Part shown: positions 1 through 35,782 of the stretch, in pieces
How positions within the stretch are numbered: position 1 is the first letter of the stretch
Layout: every line of letters starts with the position of its first letter
Assembly (NCBI GenBank): GCA_026745465.1
Contig: JACYXH010000781.1
Span: 372,001 to 436,000, forward strand
DNA from: Lota lota
Lineage: Eukaryota; Chordata; Actinopteri; Gadiformes; Lotidae
Direction of reading: 5' to 3'
Length of the DNA stretch: 64,000 nt
Program-made: the position numbers and the translations under genes
The notes under the pieces: model-generated
Database searches by the model: none
The model's input: the letters and a program-made list of their open reading frames with translations, nothing else
What the model was told of the DNA's origin: nothing

Positions 1-4559
<4,559 letters not shown>

Positions 4560-5155
4560 GGACGGAGGGCTCACATCCCTCCGTTTGTGTGTGCGTCAGT
4601 GTGTGTGTGCGTATATGTGTGTGTCTCTGGGCATAGGTGCCCAGAGTCAGGACATGTTCAATTGTTTACATGTTGAGTCTGTGTGTGTGTGTTCGTGCGT
4701 GCGTGCGTGCGTGTGTGCGTGCATGCGGGAGTGTGCACGCGTTACACTTCACTATTAGCCCCCTGACCCGAGCTAACTGCGCCATCCCCGTGATTGACCC
4801 TGGTATTAAACAGAACAGGAAGGAGGTCAGAGGTCAGACCTGAACAGCACCACAATGGGAGAGGAGCTCCAGATTCTCCTGCAGGAGGACTTTGCATCGG
4901 CCTGACTTGTCTTTGATTGGACGAGGAGATGCCCGGGGCAACTCAGACCACACACACACCATTCCCCTGACCCAGGTATGGTTTTGGCTGTCAAGGAGGA
5001 GGAGGAGGGGGGAGGAGGAGGAAGAGGGGGAGAAGAAGGAGGAGAAGGAGGAAGGGGTAACCTTGAGCGAAGTGAAAGGCAGCGTGCGCTATCTTGTCAT
5101 CAGCTATTTCCGGGCCCTGGGGCCCCAGTGGTGGAGGAGTAAAGCCACGGGGCGA

Positions 5156-5182
5156 GGGGGGGGGGGGGGGGGGGGGGGGGGG
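5156..5182. repeat. Poly-G run (27 bp)
   Basis: An uninterrupted run of 27 G on the + strand within purine-rich (GGA/GAGG) sequence. It could form a G-quadruplex and is also error-prone in sequencing. Confidence 0.9.
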
Positions 5183-5617
5183 AGCAAGAGGAGGAGTGAG
5201 GGGCTGCGTCCAATTACTGGCCCTGTCAGGGTGACGCGTGATCGAAGAAGAGAGAGAGAGAGAATGAGAGACAGACAGACAACAGAGTGAGGGAGAGCAG
5301 AGCACATTCCAACACACACACACCTTTACCTTTTTTCAGAGCGTGCACGTCTCAACCTCTTTCTTGTTGCCTATCGTTCTCACGATAATTTCCTCTCTCA
5401 CCTGCTTTTCCCTTTTGCACTCTCTCTCTTGCTCTTCCTTCCATTGTCCTGTGTGTGTGTGTGTGTGTGCTTGTGTGTGTGTGTGTGTGTGTGTGTTTCC
5501 TTGTTTCTTTCCCTTTTGTCCCCAGTGGCGGTCATCTATTCTCCTTCAATCCTCTCGTTTTTCACATCGACCAACTGCTTACCCCCCCATCTTCTCGTTC
5601 ATTTCCTCCTCTTGTTG

Positions 5618-5803
<186 letters not shown>

Positions 5804-6608
5804 CCAATCGCCACCCCCTCCTAACCCCAACTCCTGATTTCTAACACCCACCAAACTGCGACTAACACCCCACCACAACCACAACCCCCACAGGTCCAGT
5901 CTGGGCAGTGCAGAGTGTCTGACTCCACCATGAAAGGTTTAATTCACCTCTCTCTCTCGCCCCCTCTCTCTCCCCCTCCCTTCCTCCCTCCCAACTCCTA
6001 TATGTTAGAAAACAGGAGGTGGTTGGGGGGAAAATAAGGCAAAATAACAGCAGCTATTAAGCCTGAGTCTAGCATCACCCCTGGAGTGTTAGCTTGCTAA
6101 GTCTCCCCTTTTCTTTTTTTACACTTTTCCCTTTCATTAGAAAAGAACTAAGAACTTGAATAAAGTGGTTGTTGTTTTGTCCATGGTTAACCGACTCTTT
6201 CTGTGGAGTTAGCAGTTCCTTTGCTTTAGGTTTGTTGCTTTAGCTTTAGTTTCCCTGTAAGTTAGGCTAGTGGTGCTACACTGCCGCGTCAGGCTACAAC
6301 AACAGGAACAGGCTGAGGCAGTCGTGACTCATTAGCGAGGGGGGCTTTGGGAGCTAATGATGCAGGTCAGGTTGCTACCGAGACCACATGACCAGCCATG
6401 TCTAAGTTGTCTATTTCCTTTACATTCTTTTGGTTTGTTTAGTTTTCGTTTTTTTGTGTTTAGTGCTGTACCGCCTGCTTCAACAGAATATTGAAAACGT
6501 GTTGTTTTCCGGGGCGGACAGGAGATTTTCTTTTTTACACTGTCCACCTGCATCAGTGTCACCTGCATTACCTGCCTGCACTGGCGCATGTGTGTGAGCA
6601 CGCACACA

Positions 6609-6611
<3 letters not shown>

Positions 6612-6649
<38 letters not shown>
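6612..6649. repeat. (CA)n microsatellite
   Basis: A short CA array of about 19 units in the region downstream of adarb2. Confidence 0.9.
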
Positions 6650-6651
<2 letters not shown>

Positions 6652-8012
6652 CTCCGAGTGCAATGTTCACTCAGCCCAGACTTAGATTGTGGTTAGCAGG
6701 ATTTAGCATTAAAGTGACCATGGTCAAACCATGTACATTTCAACTGCTTTAATTTACATTTTCCCCTGTGTAAACACATTATGTGGGCATTATGTGACCC
6801 AACAGAAAAGACACATTGATTAACCAAAGAACTCTTTGATGTAGTTAAGCATTTATGCTAATTGAAAATAATCTTCCTTTCTGATAAAAAGCAACCCCTT
6901 GTTATGCCTCCAAATATTGAGCGTCCCAACGGTTTCGATTTCATTTAGGGTAATGTAAAACATGAGAGTGCCATCTGGTGGTCATTTGTTTTATTGTCTT
7001 TATTGGCAATTGTATGTACTTTATTCATTTAAATTATTAATTGAGGCAACGGAATACTACACCTTTTAAATTTCTTAAATGTATCAAGAATCGACCCCTG
7101 TATAAGCATGAAAAGACAATAACTGGACTGACAGTATAGGTGTGTGTGTGAATGTCAACAACTTGGTGATTTGTTGCGTAGGTTATTATGTGGACATAAG
7201 AGGGAAAAGTTCAACAAAGCCTTCCAGATCTACGTTAGGCTAATCACGCTCTTTTGCTCAGTGTAAATAATTTCCAGTTGTTCATCATGCTGTCCTCTTA
7301 TAGGTAGGCTACCTAAGGGTTTCATTTTGTTTTCTTCGGTATTAGTTATCCCGTGTGTTACGTAATTAATGAATCTCCCCCAACCGCCCCTGGTGATTCG
7401 GATAGTTAAAGGTTTATTCTGTTCCCACGTTCATGGGTCATAGTGTTAAAATCATGTTTGATAAGCAATCGTGTTCATTGTTTGTGGTTATGACGAGGAC
7501 ATTTTGAATCCCCCTCCCCCCAAAAAAAAGTGTCTGATAACATTGTTGCGCATTCTTGTACATGAAGGAAAGCTAAGGTGTGAATGACTATTGTATCTAT
7601 TTATGTATATATGTAAAAAGAGAAAAGAAAAAAAAGATTCAAATGTATAAAAGATCTCACAGAATAGGATTTTGAGAGACTAAAAAGGATAGATGTACAT
7701 TTAGGTATTTGAATAAATGATGCTAAGGTCTGTAAATTGCACTTCAGTAATACCTTAAAAGTGAATGTTTGTATATGTGAATAAAAGGGGAAAACTTGTC
7801 AATTTTTATCTGTCCTGAGGTTCTTTCTGAGTCTTTTTGTTAAAAAAAAAGACCTTACCGTTTAACAAATTAATCCCATTAAGGTTTTCATAATCAATAT
7901 AATCTTTTCCAATAATGAATCCTTGTCTGCCTCAACCCACTCTACCCAGGCTTTTGTTTTGGGTGATTTTCCTTTTGAGAAGCAACTCAAGACATATTAA
8001 AGAGGTACACCA

Positions 8013-8037
8013 CCCCCCCCCCCCCCCCCCCCCCCCC
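8013..8037. repeat. Poly-C run (25 bp)
   Basis: A homopolymer of about 25 C directly after a CAC triplet. No other structure is visible. Confidence 0.9.
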
Positions 8038-10569
8038 GCCCAATTCTTCCCTCCCTCCCGGGGGAAATAGGGAAATGGTTATCCTCGTCAGGCTGGGTGG
8101 CAGGTGTCACACGGGCCAGCCCACAAATTACACGGGTGGGGGCGGCGTGAGGCAAGGAGGGTGGTGGTGTTGAGGAGGTGGGAGTATTTCAAGGTATGTC
8201 TCCACCGGAGTGGCGGAACCCCTTACCCCCCAGCCCCCCGCCCAGCTCTCCCCTCCCCCAGGCCAGAGCCAGTGCTCTGTGCTCTACAATAAACATCATA
8301 ATTGACCATTTGCTCCACTGCTCTGTCGCGGCCGGCCAGCTATAATCTAATGGATGGGGCCAAGGAGATAAGACTCAGTGGAGTCTTTTTTCCTCCTTCT
8401 CCTCCTACTCCTCACTCACTCACTCTGTCCTTCATTCGGTGTGACTCTATGGCTCCCAGGGTTGTGGTGCTTCTACTTCAGAGAATATATAATAAAAGGC
8501 ATTGAAACACCAGGTGGAAATGTTCTCAGTGAGTGCTGGATCACTTCAGTTATATTGCACCATCAACGCTACACAGTGACATTACTGCTACTGGATCTGT
8601 TGACCAGCTAATCTTGAGTTCAGCATCTTGTTTGTGTGGGCCCGTAAGATGAAATATTTGACAGGGACGGCTGTTTAAAGAACATTTTATAACTATATGT
8701 TTTGTGCATTTCCTTGCCCAGAAAATATTTGTTGCCTCACAATTATTAGCAGAATACGATAAGCCTATATTTAAAAGAAAATATAGTGACGGATCAAACT
8801 GCACATCGTTCACCGCGTAATACGTATGATCTTACAGATCTGGTGGCTACTAGTAGGCCTACAAGTAGACCTATATTTAGGTGCACATGACAGGCCTTGA
8901 ACCTCAGATCTGATATATTGCCCCAACTGTTCAAACAGATCAGAGAGGCCACAGCATCAGATATTGGACCACATATGAAAGTGGCCCCAGAGCAGATATG
9001 AAAAGATCATATTCCATGTGATGTGTGCTGTTCTCAGTACTCACACTGCTCACAGAGAAAATGAAACCAGTGTGACATGTAACCGAAAATAATAATAAAA
9101 AGATTGGGAATATGTACCACGTAATGTGAGCAGGGCCTTGGTGTGTGACATCACATGTGATTGACATTTCATACAGATCCGCGCTGTGCAAACAGCAGGC
9201 AGCATTTAGCCTCCTGCTGGGGGTTCAGCACCCTGGAGAGACTACCAGCGCTAGCTGCTACCTGACAGAGACTGTTGTTCCTTAGGGCAACAGGCATGTG
9301 GGCTATAGTAATAAAAAACCGTCTAAGCAGACATCCATACAGCGAGAATGTCAGCTTTGTAAAAAAAAAAAGCTTATCGCCCACACAGATCGGAGAAAGT
9401 TTGAAATCCTGAACAGTTGGCATTTCTAAACATATGCTAATGAAGTCAATATTTGAAATCAATATGCAATTTTAAATTAATGCAGGGTGATGGTACTGAT
9501 AATACCTTTATTATTAAATAAAGTGTCTGAAAAGAATTAATCAAAATGTATTTGAACATGTATCAGTCAAGAAAATTCAATAAGAAATAACATATGCAAA
9601 CGGATTAAAATAAGCTGAGTTGTTAGTTTGAATGTGGGTTTCCTCTAACAAGGAGGTAGCCGATTCATGCAGATTATCTCGTTTTACACACTGTTATTAA
9701 ACATAACTAGTCCAAATCAGGGGTTTTTTCCCCCACAAAATCATGTGTGGTGAATGGAAATTACTTTTCCTGTGCAGAAAAATGATGAGACTGAACATTG
9801 TATGTACATTTGATCGTATCTGTGATAATTAAAGTACACCATACATATTCTCTTGTATAAAATATGGTTTAAATAGCTTGGATTAATTAAATATTTTATT
9901 ATGGTATTCATAAAGTACATTTGATATTTTCTTGGATAAATAAAGTCAATCTTATTTTATATGAGATATAAGGTAATCTCTTAAAAAACACCAAATGTGG
10001 TTTGTTTTATGCCAGTCTGTTTTAATTGAAAACCGGATGTAAATGGCAGGATACCGGAAGTACATTGTCTAGAAGTAGGAAATTAATACTTCGGCTTTCC
10101 CGCATGGCTGTAAAAGGTTGTGTACCGTTGCATTTTTGATGGTGTCTTCCTCAATCCTTTTGTTAGGCCTCAGGAAACAATGGCTGTAAGATTATTTGTT
10201 TATTAACTTAATTTTGTTTTCAATTTATTTATGTTTATCAATTAGTATAAGTTAATATTAGCACATGTTTAGTCTTAATGGTTTCCTTTGGTGAACAGTA
10301 GCCTATCAGGAACTTAACTGTTTGCCAACAACAACAAAAAATACATTTAGCGTTATGTGATTTTGATTTATCATTGTTATACTTAAGTGTTAAACCTGAG
10401 TTATTGTATTTCATTTTTCTTACAATTTTTTACTAATATTCATACGAGTCATTTGAGTCACTGGATTTTTTGGCAACGTTAAAGAAGACATGCGGCCATT
10501 TCCTGTCGTCTACAGGGGACCAGATAGTGGTGAGATATATGCACACGTACTCTCACTAACTCGCTCACG

Positions 10570-10620
10570 TTTACATTTAGTCATTTAGTATACTCTTTTG
10601 TCCAAAGGAACCTACAAGTG
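10570..10620 (-). mobile_element. Degenerate SINE/LINE 3' tail, reverse orientation
   Basis: The sequence TTACATTTAGTCATTTAG followed by TCCAAAGGAACCTACAAGTG is a diverged reverse complement of the common fish retroposon tail (CTTGTAAGTCGCTTTGGATAA, then CTAAATG). Only the tail is recognisable. Confidence 0.6.
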
Positions 10621-11049
10621 AGGCGGTGAACAATCAAATAATGTAATTTAAGTAGCTACAAAATAAAGATACAGAGCTGCACAACTAAGGGTTAAAACAA
10701 CTGGACAGAGGGCAGTGTAGTTTAAGAATGTGAAATAAAACCGAAAGCTATCTGCTGCGCCACCACCATACACCATACAATCACGACGGCGGTTGTATTT
10801 GACTTTAAGTGATTACATCCGGGTTTCCATGTTATCAACCTTAATTTTTATTTTTAATAAATACATTTAAAAAAGACCATAGCATGTGTTATCCAATCAC
10901 AGTTGCCGCAGCGATTTTACACTTTAACGCTTATTTAAACGTCACGGGAATCGTTGGCCGCGAAAAGGCAATTCTGCCGCAGCAATTCAAAATGCGCAAG
11001 TGAAAATATCTCAGTCGAGCGGAAAAACGGCAAAATTATAAACGAAAAA

Positions 11050-11193
11050 TCGGAGTCACTGTCCCATGACAGACTCAAAGGACTAGTGATTCTCAGCATT
11101 CAGCGCGACCGCTCTCGCCAGATGGATTTAGCAAACATTATCAAGGAATCCTCAGAGAGGAAGGCAAGAAGGAAAGCACGTGTTGGTCTTTGT
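11050..11193 (+). pseudogene. hAT-type transposase C-terminal remnant
   Basis: The translation SHDRLKGLVILSIQRDRSR, followed by a Met-Asp-Leu segment and KESSERKARRKA, resembles the C-terminal dimerisation end of hAT or ZBED-like transposases. Those commonly end in a LSIE-R-D, then I/V-D, then KARR arrangement. The 80-codon open frame (10954-11196) has no recognisable upstream domain, so this is a fragment. The family call rests on remembered motif shape. Confidence 0.5.
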
Positions 11194-12535
11194 TAAAGGT
11201 GAGGAGGAATACATGTGGTTATATTAGGGGTCTTTATTAATCATGGGATCAAATTAACTCAGTTGAAGCTGTTGGTCTAGCCCTCTATTTGTATGTCTGT
11301 TTTCTGTCCTCGTTTATCATTAGAACGGTGTCTTGATCCTGTGCTGGCTACCACTAGATCTGTCTCGGTTTAGTGAAGCAGCGCCCGTTTGTGCCCGTTG
11401 CCATGGTAATGATTGTGTGGCATGCCATTACAGCTCTGTGCGCTAGCAAGCGCTACGTGGTTTATATGATTGGCTTTATTCCAAGTTGAGTAATCAAAAG
11501 ATGACATTAACTATTAACTTAGCAATCTTACCGAGCTTATTGATTGTAGATTGTTTTACTGTAAGTCGCGTAATTGTTACTTGCAGCATTTTCTTCATTT
11601 ATCTTGAAGCTGAAGTTTATTCTTCGATTAAGTTGGGTATACGTTTTTTTTTTCGGAGCTTCCCCCTCTCCCCCTGTCATAAATGCAATGTGGAACAATG
11701 CGTCCAACTAAATCTCACTAGCAACTCAACGTGTGTGGCTATGGTCTGGTCGGTGGTTATATTTTACATTAACAAGACTACAAGAGCCACACACGCACAC
11801 TGCTTCTCTAGGATCAGGAAGATGCCACAGTGGAATGTGACGTATGCTATACACTACTAGGCTCAAACTAACACAGCAGGTTGCCAGGCACAAAACACAG
11901 ACACATGAACTTTGTGATTTACAGCATTTAAATACATGACCAAACAAGTGACGGTGACCAATGACAGCATTGTTTTGTGTACGGTACGACCCAACAGAAT
12001 CCTATCCTTTACCGTCAAGCTACAATGTAAAAAATATTCTCAAGTGACCCAGTGTGAATTTCAAGTCAGACCTGCCAATTTCTGTTAAATTGGCTACAAG
12101 GTGTGTTACAAGGGTTTCTGTTGTTGAATAAAGGGCCATTCTCAGCAATACTCAGTTGGAGAGGATGCATTGAGTTTGACTAACCAAATGCTGTCTGAGG
12201 CAAAGTATAAACACCATGAGTTGAGCCTTCTATGGACTCATGCTTACTGAAGCACAGCAAGTAATAAATATCCACGCTCACACGTGATTTATATATTTAC
12301 TATAAGCTCATCATAGACACATGGTCCAAAGTTGGACACAGACTGGAGAAGGTGGGCTTGTATTTGTTTTTGAAAACCTCCAGTAAACAAAGGTAGGCAT
12401 GGATATGGCTGTAGTCTGTTAACATTTCAGCTGAACATATACAGAGTACAGGAGGATGTCAAACATTACCTATTTACAGCTCGCAAGAGGACTTGCAAAG
12501 CAATGACTATTTACAAAACCAAAAAAAGTTGGTAC

Positions 12536-12541
12536 TTTATT
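12536..12541 (-). terminator. wdr37: Candidate wdr37 poly(A) signal
   Basis: TTTATT on the + strand reads AATAAA on the - strand, about 0.88 kb past the wdr37 stop codon. It is the first canonical hexamer I noticed downstream of the gene. Not confirmed by any transcript. Confidence 0.4.
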
Positions 12542-13424
12542 TTCTTTGCAATATTGCCATGTGTATGACTGCAGACGCAATAACGTGTCATAACATGACA
12601 AAAAGCATTAACAAAAAAAGCATTAACATCCCAAAACGAATTAAAATTATACTAAGAAAGGCAACAGCATCACAAGTTTTAAGTAACGAAGAATGAAAAG
12701 CAGTCTTCATCTGTAGGAGACGGTGGAGGTCAGGAAGAATAAGCCAGCATGTCACATCTAGCCGTTCCTACAGGTTACATGTTCAGAGTAGCAGCCCAAG
12801 TGAAACTCAACACAGACAGGTATTGTCTTCCGTCTCTAGCTTCAGACTGCATTCCCACACTGGGAATACGACGACGGGACAGCAATATGGAAGAAAAAAA
12901 GTAATGGCAAAGGGGTGAAACTGAACTACACCATTGGTACATCTGGACAAACAGTTATATTGTGCCAGCTCTAAAAGCTATATTTGTTTATATGTATAAA
13001 TAACAGGCAGCAAAACTGATAATTGTGTTCTCAATGCTAGCCAACTGGATCACCCACGTGCTGGTTGCACACACGCGCACGCACTCACACCAAAGTTATA
13101 CACTTATATTGTTACACAAAGACATGGTCTTAACGGTGAAACAAAATAAGAGTGATCTTATGTCCAGCTGCTTTCCAAACAACAGACTATGTACAGCTTG
13201 GAAGGCAGCACGAAATAATTAAACAAAATGATGGACAACATGAACAGCAACAATCTGCCAGTGTACACCAACATACGTTAAACATGCACAGCGCCTCCCA
13301 CTTTGCACGACGACTGGCCGATGGTAGCATCCTATTTTCTGCTATGTGACGTTTGGCTCGTGGGGGTGTCAGTCCCAGATAGACAGGGTGGGTGTGGTGG
13401 TGGTGGTGGTGGGAGGGAGGGCTG

Positions 13425-28834
<15,410 letters not shown>

Positions 28835-29371
28835 CCCTCCTCCCTCGTCACCGGCCCTGCCCCTGATCACCTCCTACCTGAGACTGGTTGAATAAACAAA
28901 GGCCAGGGTTGGTTCGCTCGTCATAGCGCAGATGATCAGTTAAGGTTGATGCAGCAATCTGTCTTAACTGCAGAGAATTCGATCCAAATAAATATATATC
29001 ACGATGATATGGACATGTAGTTTTTGTGAAATGTATTTTTAATACAAGTCAAGAAACAAATGCGACAGCAGGAAAGCTTTAGTTGTATTGGCAATAATAG
29101 CTAGTTACATACGATTACAGTAGCCAATGTTTCGATAGACGTCACGGTAGTGTATGACATTTGACCAAGATTAGCTTTTGAGAAGATGACAAACGCCAGT
29201 CGTGCATCGGGCTGGCGTTATATCATCTACCTGCAACGTGATAAACGCTGCCGTCATTTATAAGCGAGGACACACAAATTGTCGAGACTTTACATTAGAT
29301 GCCTCTATACACTATTTATAAAAGTGGAATTAGATACCTGTTATGAAGACCTATTTTAGAAATATGACAAC

Positions 29372-29411
29372 GGTTAGACTGTAAATTAGCTGGTTAGACT
29401 GTAAATTAGCT
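29372..29411. repeat. Perfect 20-bp tandem duplication
   Basis: The 20-mer GGTTAGACTGTAAATTAGCT occurs twice in immediate succession (29372-29391 and 29392-29411) in the wdr37-idi1 intergenic region. Confidence 0.95.
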
Positions 29412-29659
29412 GAAACGCTAGTAAGGAAGTAGCTGGCAGATCACCTTCCTTGAAGGCTGCGGCACAATTCAACTTTGAACCCGACGCACATCTGAAGATT
29501 TATAGATTTAATTATCTGAGCGGACTGAATCAACCCATACTAAAGTAACTGCTGGTTTGCCAAATGTATATTTGAGTGTGTACGACGACAATATGCCAAT
29601 TTCCGCATTAACAAACGTATCAATTGGTTTTTACATTTATTTTCGTCTTCCACGAACTT

Positions 29660-29730
29660 CCGTGTCACGTGTCGTATGTTTGGATTGGTTGCAGCCAATA
29701 GGGTGTTGGGGTGGTCTGTACGGACCAATG
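29660..29730. promoter_or_regulatory. E-box plus three CCAAT boxes, probable NF-Y type promoter core
   Basis: CACGTG (29666-29671) is followed by the near-palindrome ATTGGTTGCAGCCAAT (29684-29699), which holds two inverted CCAAT boxes, and a third CCAAT at 29725-29729. Such clusters are typical NF-Y/USF targets in TATA-less divergent promoters. The assignment to wdr37, idi1 or both is inferred. Confidence 0.5.
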
Positions 29731-30070
29731 ACCGAATGAAACGCCACATACGCTCGTTGAGGCACAGGGGTCAGTATCACTAGACTGCATGAAATCGACG
29801 CAAATAACTACATGCTGCTCAGATTGTTCGTTTATCTACCTGAAATATACTATTTTGATTTAGAAGTAATCTATAGACGATCAGTTTTCCTGCATGGGGT
29901 TTTCTTGACATAGTGCGTGTCGACTTGTCAAAACCAAAACTGGGTAGCGCATGCTACGTAATGGTTCGATGGCGTGTTTACAAGTTTGCATAAAAGGCGA
30001 AATGGAGTTTTCCTCTGAACAGATTCTGGTTGTGTGTTTACAGGTTAATTTGATTTAAAAAAAAAACTGC

Positions 30071-30122
30071 ATTCGTTTATCAACGAACGCATTATTATTC
30101 ATAGCAAAATATGAATAATAAT
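30071..30122. repeat. Two adjacent perfect hairpins
   Basis: TTCGTT-TATC-AACGAA (30071-30086) is followed at once by a 14-bp stem, CATTATTATTCATA at 30089-30102 and its exact complement at 30109-30122, around a GCAAAA loop. They lie about 315 bp upstream of the idi1 start codon. Confidence 0.85.
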
Positions 30123-30436
30123 GAATGTACTAGTTATTTAACATTACATAATTTAGGATAAATTAGATATAATTAATGTATTAAAGTGTTCAATTATTGA
30201 GTATGTCCATCATGAATTTATTTGTTTATTTACTAAACAATGTCACATTGGTGAGTATTCATTAAATCAATTGTAATTTTTAATGTGATATATTGATACG
30301 TTTATAAATTGATAGCACTTACTGTATATTTCCTGCGATGTAGAGCTCCCGATCCCAGCGAAGTGAAGTCCACTCCAATGTTTACCAACACCCATAGCTT
30401 CAAGCCATTTGATTGGCTTTCTTTTTTGGTCAGGAG

Positions 30437-33314
<2,878 letters not shown>

Positions 33315-33609
33315 CGAGGATGAGACCCCACCACAGGAATTGTTTTTACATTTTCTTTGTTTTTAATTACCCGGCAATAACGTAAATAGTCGTAGAATTC
33401 AGGCGTGTTTTACGCCTTTGCTGTACAAAGACTGGAAAGTTACAAGACTGCTAAGAGGACTATTTCGGCTAGGATAGGATCTTTTTAGTCTTCTTTTACC
33501 ATTGCAGTTTAAACTGAAATTGCGATTACCCTTGCTGAGTGCTGTTTTAATTTACTACAGCTAGTGTCGTACAACAATTGTCCTCTATAGCAACATCGTA
33601 GTTATATAC

Positions 33610-33615
33610 AATAAA
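33610..33615 (+). terminator. idi1: Candidate idi1 poly(A) signal
   Basis: AATAAA about 296 bp past the idi1 stop, in AT-rich sequence. A second AATAAA near 33804 is an alternative. Confidence 0.55.
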
Positions 33616-34087
33616 AAGTATATGAAATACAATTTTCTTTTGAAAACGATGAGCGTAGATAATCAATCGTTCATTGGAATATGCAGAACAGGATATTTTT
33701 CTAATCTCTTAAAAAGAATGATTGTCCTACGTCTTAAATTTGAGTCATTTCATAGACTCTAAAGTGAGTTGTTATTTTTCATAACAACACAATGTAAGTG
33801 TTTTGAATAAAAAACAAATTACTAAATGGGCTGTTGAATTCCTTTGAAAGTTGACCACCATTATCACCTGTATAAAGTTGTTGACAATGCCATAATTAAT
33901 CATGAATAATATATATAAACTTTTGGTAATGCTATATTGACTTCACTGTAATTCTAGTTTCATCAACAGATGTACCATATAGCTTTTGGTTTAAAGAGGA
34001 CGTGTTGTGTAAAATGGCTTATTCTTTGCCCTTCCACAGTTTTGTTTCGAACAGGTTTGATAGAACAGGCCGTTTTGAAAATCCCCT

Positions 34088-34105
34088 GGCCTTGACGTCA
34101 TGGCC
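34088..34105. promoter_or_regulatory. CRE palindrome TGACGTCA within GGCC arms
   Basis: GGCCTTGACGTCATGGCC is an 18-bp palindrome with one mismatched pair, centred on a full cAMP-response element (34093-34100). No adjacent gene start is visible, so a regulatory role is unproven. Confidence 0.45.
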
Positions 34106-34238
34106 GTGTAAATGAGCATATTCCAACCTCTCTCAGGTGAATAACCACTCTCATTCCAAACACGGCAGATGTTCTGTTGAAGGATGCCTGGGCAGCGGTT
34201 GACTGTGGCGTCCGAGAGAAAGTTGAACTTCGGACACT

Positions 34239-34380
34239 TATAACGCCATGGTGTGTGTGGATAGTGAAGCTCCGTCTGAGCAGCGATTTATTTAATGCCC
34301 ACGTCCGAGTGAGGGTTAGGCTTTCTGGACACATAGTATAACGCCACGGCGTGTGTGGATGGTGAAGTTCTATCTGCACA
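34239..34380. repeat. Motif of about 44 bp duplicated 98 bp apart
   Basis: Segments 34239-34282 and 34337-34380 share TATAACGCC, GTGTGTGGAT, GTGAAG and TCTG blocks in the same order with a few substitutions. Each is preceded by GGACAC. Confidence 0.75.
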
Positions 34381-35782
34381 TTCTCCAAAACCCAAAAATG
34401 ACAGGACAGAGTGGTTTAACGTCCCGGCTACAATTAGCAAATTTTTGTCATTTTTGATAAACACTTAACAAAAATAGCCTGTTTCTTTGAATGTAGAAAA
34501 CGAGAGACTAAAACACTCACTATAGAAGCTGATTTTAGGATTTTTATTTATATAGACTTCACAAACATCTCGTAAAGACCGAAGGGAACAGTATAACAAA
34601 AAAATCGTATAATACGGGATCTTTATTATCAACTATTGATTGCTCCAATTTCTCTTGAATTCTGGCTGTATTATATATTTAAGTAATATTTTTGCATTGT
34701 TTGTTTTAAACTGGGCGTATTTTTTTTAAATAGTAATTTGTATGCTGTGTTAATAAAAGCATACCTAGAGCTTCTGGGATGCTGGTCCACAATGTTGTAT
34801 TAACTATCTTAGGAACAAGGGGTTACAATAGGGAATATAGGGAGCAGAAAAAATTAATTAAATCAAATCAAGAGAACGGGAAAATAGAGAGATGCACAAA
34901 ACAAAAAACGTGAATGGACTGACGTCTGTGTGATCGATCCCAACATTTCAGCACCACGGACAGCGTCTGTCGGTGTAGCACAAACCTAAATTGTATTTTT
35001 TTTAAGTTTTCCATTTTATGCTATTTCAATAAAGTAAGTGCGCACTACAAACCTCGACATTGGCTTAGAACAAAAGGGGAATAAGGGGACATTGAGCGAA
35101 CATCTGCTGGACAGGATGCTATGGTGAAAGCAATGTTTAGAGGTCGCTGGTCTGTTGCTGAATAGTATGTGCCTGCACTACAGCATGCAGCAGTTTTAGG
35201 TCTCGTTTCTAGGACCCTAGTTTTGAAATTCTGCCTTCTGTCTAAATTCTTGTTTGGCAGTTGTAATGTTTATTTCACTCAAATACACCTGCAACTGCAG
35301 CCTCCTCTCATAGTAGTCATGTTGATTCTGTGTCACAAGATGGCGCCATCGTGACATAGCTTTACGTTCCCTTACCAATAACAGTAAACACTATTTGGGT
35401 AAATCATAAAGGTTCATGTAGTTTATTGAAAGTGAGTGAAATATGATAAGAAAAACCAGTCAATGAACTGCATAATTATTATCTGTGTGGCTTCTTGTGG
35501 TGCCAGGCTCTGTCTTTTTTATTTCAGGATTTGTTTCTCCAGTGTTGCCACAGCTTCACTGTATCGAGATGAACCATCGTTTGAGATTCTCTCTCCTCAG
35601 TGGAGGGACGGCGAGCCCTGGAAGAAAAACGTGATTGATCATTGTGCTTATTTAAAATACATACTACAGTGTATATAGTCTGCATATATTTATAATTAGA
35701 TCTCTCATATATTGTTTTCATACAATTCGATTATGTGAACAATGACCTGGCAATAGACTTTTGAAAGAAAATACAACATATC

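Larger units (their letters stand above)
7786..12535. other. Intergenic region between adarb2 and wdr37
   Basis: AT-rich DNA between two convergent genes. Apart from a C-run at 8013-8037, a reversed SINE/LINE tail at 10570-10620 and a hAT remnant near 11050-11193, I see no gene. Two GGAA motifs (ACCGGATG, ACCGGAAG) occur near 10032-10060, but no associated exon is evident. Confidence 0.55.
28835..30436. promoter_or_regulatory. Divergent intergenic region shared by wdr37 and idi1
   Basis: The 1.6 kb between the two start codons must hold both promoters and any non-coding first exon of wdr37. CCAAT motifs occur in both orientations at 29684-29688, 29695-29699, 29725-29729, 30375-30379 and 30412-30416, with an E-box CACGTG at 29666-29671. 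No TATA box was noted. The pair close to the idi1 ATG is likely proximal to that gene. Transcription starts are inferred. Confidence 0.55.

Noticed and set aside
35436-35678. Open frame following TTTTATTTCAG with product containing SPQWRDGEPWKKN
   Set aside because: An acceptor-like site is present, but no family is recognised and no neighbouring exon fits.
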